A DNA stretch of 64,000 bases from Cannabis sativa (Eukaryota > Streptophyta > Magnoliopsida > Rosales > Cannabaceae). The stretch is taken from contig NC_083609.1 in assembly GCF_029168945.1 (NCBI RefSeq), positions 23,743,501 to 23,807,500 on the forward strand, written 5' to 3'. The position numbers and the translations under genes were made by a program. Below the pieces are notes generated by a model. The model was not told where the DNA came from. It did not search any database and was given only the letters and a program-made list of their open reading frames with translations. The number at the start of each line of letters is the position of its first letter. Position 1 is the first letter of the stretch. Shown piece after piece: positions 62,843 to 64,000 of the stretch.

Positions 62843-64000
62843 TGCTTTTATTTTTCCATAATCCTTGATATTTGAGTTGTCTTAGAGTTCATAATGTCTT
62901 GTCTTTGTCCTAGAAGAAAATTTCAACCTTATAAGAATTTCAGTCACTATTTTATTGCTAATGTTGTAATATTATGATGTCATACAGGTTTGTCAGGAAA
63001 ATTGTCCACTCCTCACAGGAATATTCAGGTTCATCAAACAGTGTTATGTAAGCTACCATTTTCGAATTTTGTTGTTCAAAAAACTGTGTATTCAAGCTCC
63101 ATTGGATGAATAGAGCTACCTATCTCAATGTGTGAAAGCCATCTCTGAGTAAGTTGGAACTATGTAATTAGGAGTTATGTAGAAGATACGCTACCATTGA
63201 AAATGGCTACCATTGAGGTAGTGTGACAGCGTCTCCTATGGGTACAATTTATCAGAAAAAGTCTTTTTGACAAATTGGGCAATGTTCCCTGCTTACACTT
63301 TCACACACTAATGCTTGACACAGTTTGTGGTAAAATTTGTTTATTCTCGAAAATGGTGTTATAAAGCTTTTACATACTGTTTGATGTGCTTTAAATTCTT
63401 GGTGATGGAGTCAATTTTTCCTGTGAACCGGTATGACCTCATTCTATTACTTCATTAGTTTGATAAAATAATTTCTGATTATTCTTATGAGTTTGATTTT
63501 TTCATCAGGGACAAAGACAAATGGACATTGTGAATTCTAGTTGCAAAAATATCAAGGTTATTTTATTTTTCTGTCTTTTAATCAAAAAATAAATAAAAAA
63601 AAAAAAAAGGTTCGTGATCGAGTTGTCAAGTGAGCTTTGTTAAAAATGTTGTTATTTTTTTGTTATGTTTCATTATATTCTTAGACACAATTTTTGCTCT
63701 TAAGTGGTGATTAGTGACTTTTGTGTCTTGGTGTGTTCTCTTGTTTATTATTTGCATTTTTTTTCTTTGGGGGGCATTTATTGAAAAAATAAAAGAAAAA
63801 GGGGGGCATAATTTTTTTTCGAATTCATTTTCGAATCCTTGTATATATTTTTTCTTTTATTTTTTTTATGGAAACATGTTTTAATTGTATTTACTTAGAA
63901 TGTTTCCTTTATTTGTGGAGATTTGGTCTTTTTGGTGTTTATAGGAAACTTGTACTTAAATAATTAATTTTATTTTTGGTTTCCTTTTTGGTGGCTATTT
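62843..64000 (+). other. Sirevirus 3' non-coding region
   Basis: No ORF. AT-rich with long T and A runs. G-rich tracts preceded by A-rich sequence (about 63764-63775 and 63792-63808, ending GGGGGGCAT) resemble Sirevirus polypurine motifs. I see no LTR start inside the window. Confidence 0.6.

Larger units (their letters stand above)
56689..64000 (+). mobile_element. Sirevirus (SIRE-like) Ty1-copia element, 3' end outside window
   Basis: 5' LTR, primer site, gag with two zinc knuckles, protease, integrase, RT and RNase H occur in copia order on the plus strand. The Gag features (CRECEGFGHTQSEC, later CHFCGVKGHIRPKC and a coiled-coil linker ending LNPGS) are those of SIRE elements. Pol has four frameshifts and one stop, so it is inactive. 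No env-like ORF is found after pol, unlike some Sireviruses. G-rich tracts near 63768 and 63801 fit the repeated polypurine motifs known from the Sirevirus 3' region. Confidence 0.85.

Overview
This window is nuclear DNA of a flowering plant, and everything points to gene-poor, repeat-rich chromatin. It contains plant-type Ty3-gypsy and Ty1-copia retrotransposons, a plant L1-type LINE with DUF4283 and zf-RVT regions, a PF04195-type antisense gene and a CRK-type Gnk2 fragment, set in AT-rich DNA with GA/CT microsatellites. I cannot name the species from sequence alone. No intact host protein-coding gene was found; the only host-gene trace is a short, broken cysteine-rich receptor-kinase fragment near 11.3 kb.

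Layout. (1) 1-6286: a short Athila-like Ty3-gypsy element on the minus strand with two 1.2 kb LTRs. It keeps gag and protease but lacks RT, RNase H and integrase. It sits inside (2) 6287-10513: the 3' part of a plus-strand Tat/Retand-like gypsy element, recognised by a G-rich PPT, a 746 bp 3' LTR and a spliced antisense gene with its own TATA box. (3) 10514-12478: AT-rich DNA with a CRK-like gene fragment. (4) 12479-18306: an L1-type LINE on the minus strand, full in domain content but frameshifted; ORF1 and ORF2 overlap as ATGA. (5) 18580-18948: a 369 bp MITE-like element with long inverted repeats. (6) 19649-21054: a probable gypsy LTR fragment carrying a CT microsatellite.

(7) 21059-51549 is one Ty3-gypsy 3' LTR of about 2.3 kb (minus strand) that has been split into three pieces, about 30 kb apart end to end, by two copia elements of a single family with roughly 1.9 kb LTRs. 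Copia element 1 (21676-37553, minus, TSD TGAAT) holds an extra same-strand LTR with a second leader and a solo LTR with TSD GAAAA. Copia element 2 (39008-51299, plus, TSD CACAC) holds a solo LTR in antisense. The two solo LTRs lie at the same homologous site but in opposite orientation relative to their hosts. Both elements have very long non-coding leaders with conserved hairpins and an exactly repeated 20-mer, plus a short variable CpG-rich block; their pol genes are badly decayed.

(8) 51550-51967 is the integrase C-terminus of the gypsy element that owned the split LTR. It is cut by (9) 51968-52719, a foldback element whose two arms are Cassandra-like LTRs carrying 5S rRNA-derived sequence in inverted orientation. 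(10) 52720-54303: 5' LTR, PBS and gag remnant of another gypsy element, joined directly to (11) 54304-56255, a copia pol fragment. (12) 56257-56688: a GC-rich then AT-rich repeat fragment. (13) 56689-64000: a Sirevirus (SIRE-like) copia element on the plus strand with 5' LTR, PBS, gag, protease, integrase, RT and RNase H, inactivated by several frameshifts and one stop; its 3' LTR lies beyond the window.

The genes here do not form a host pathway. Each retroelement follows the same plan: LTR promoter, tRNA primer site, gag, pol, polypurine tract. The points of most interest are the inverted 5S-bearing foldback, the structured copia leader, and the repeated use of one insertion site.
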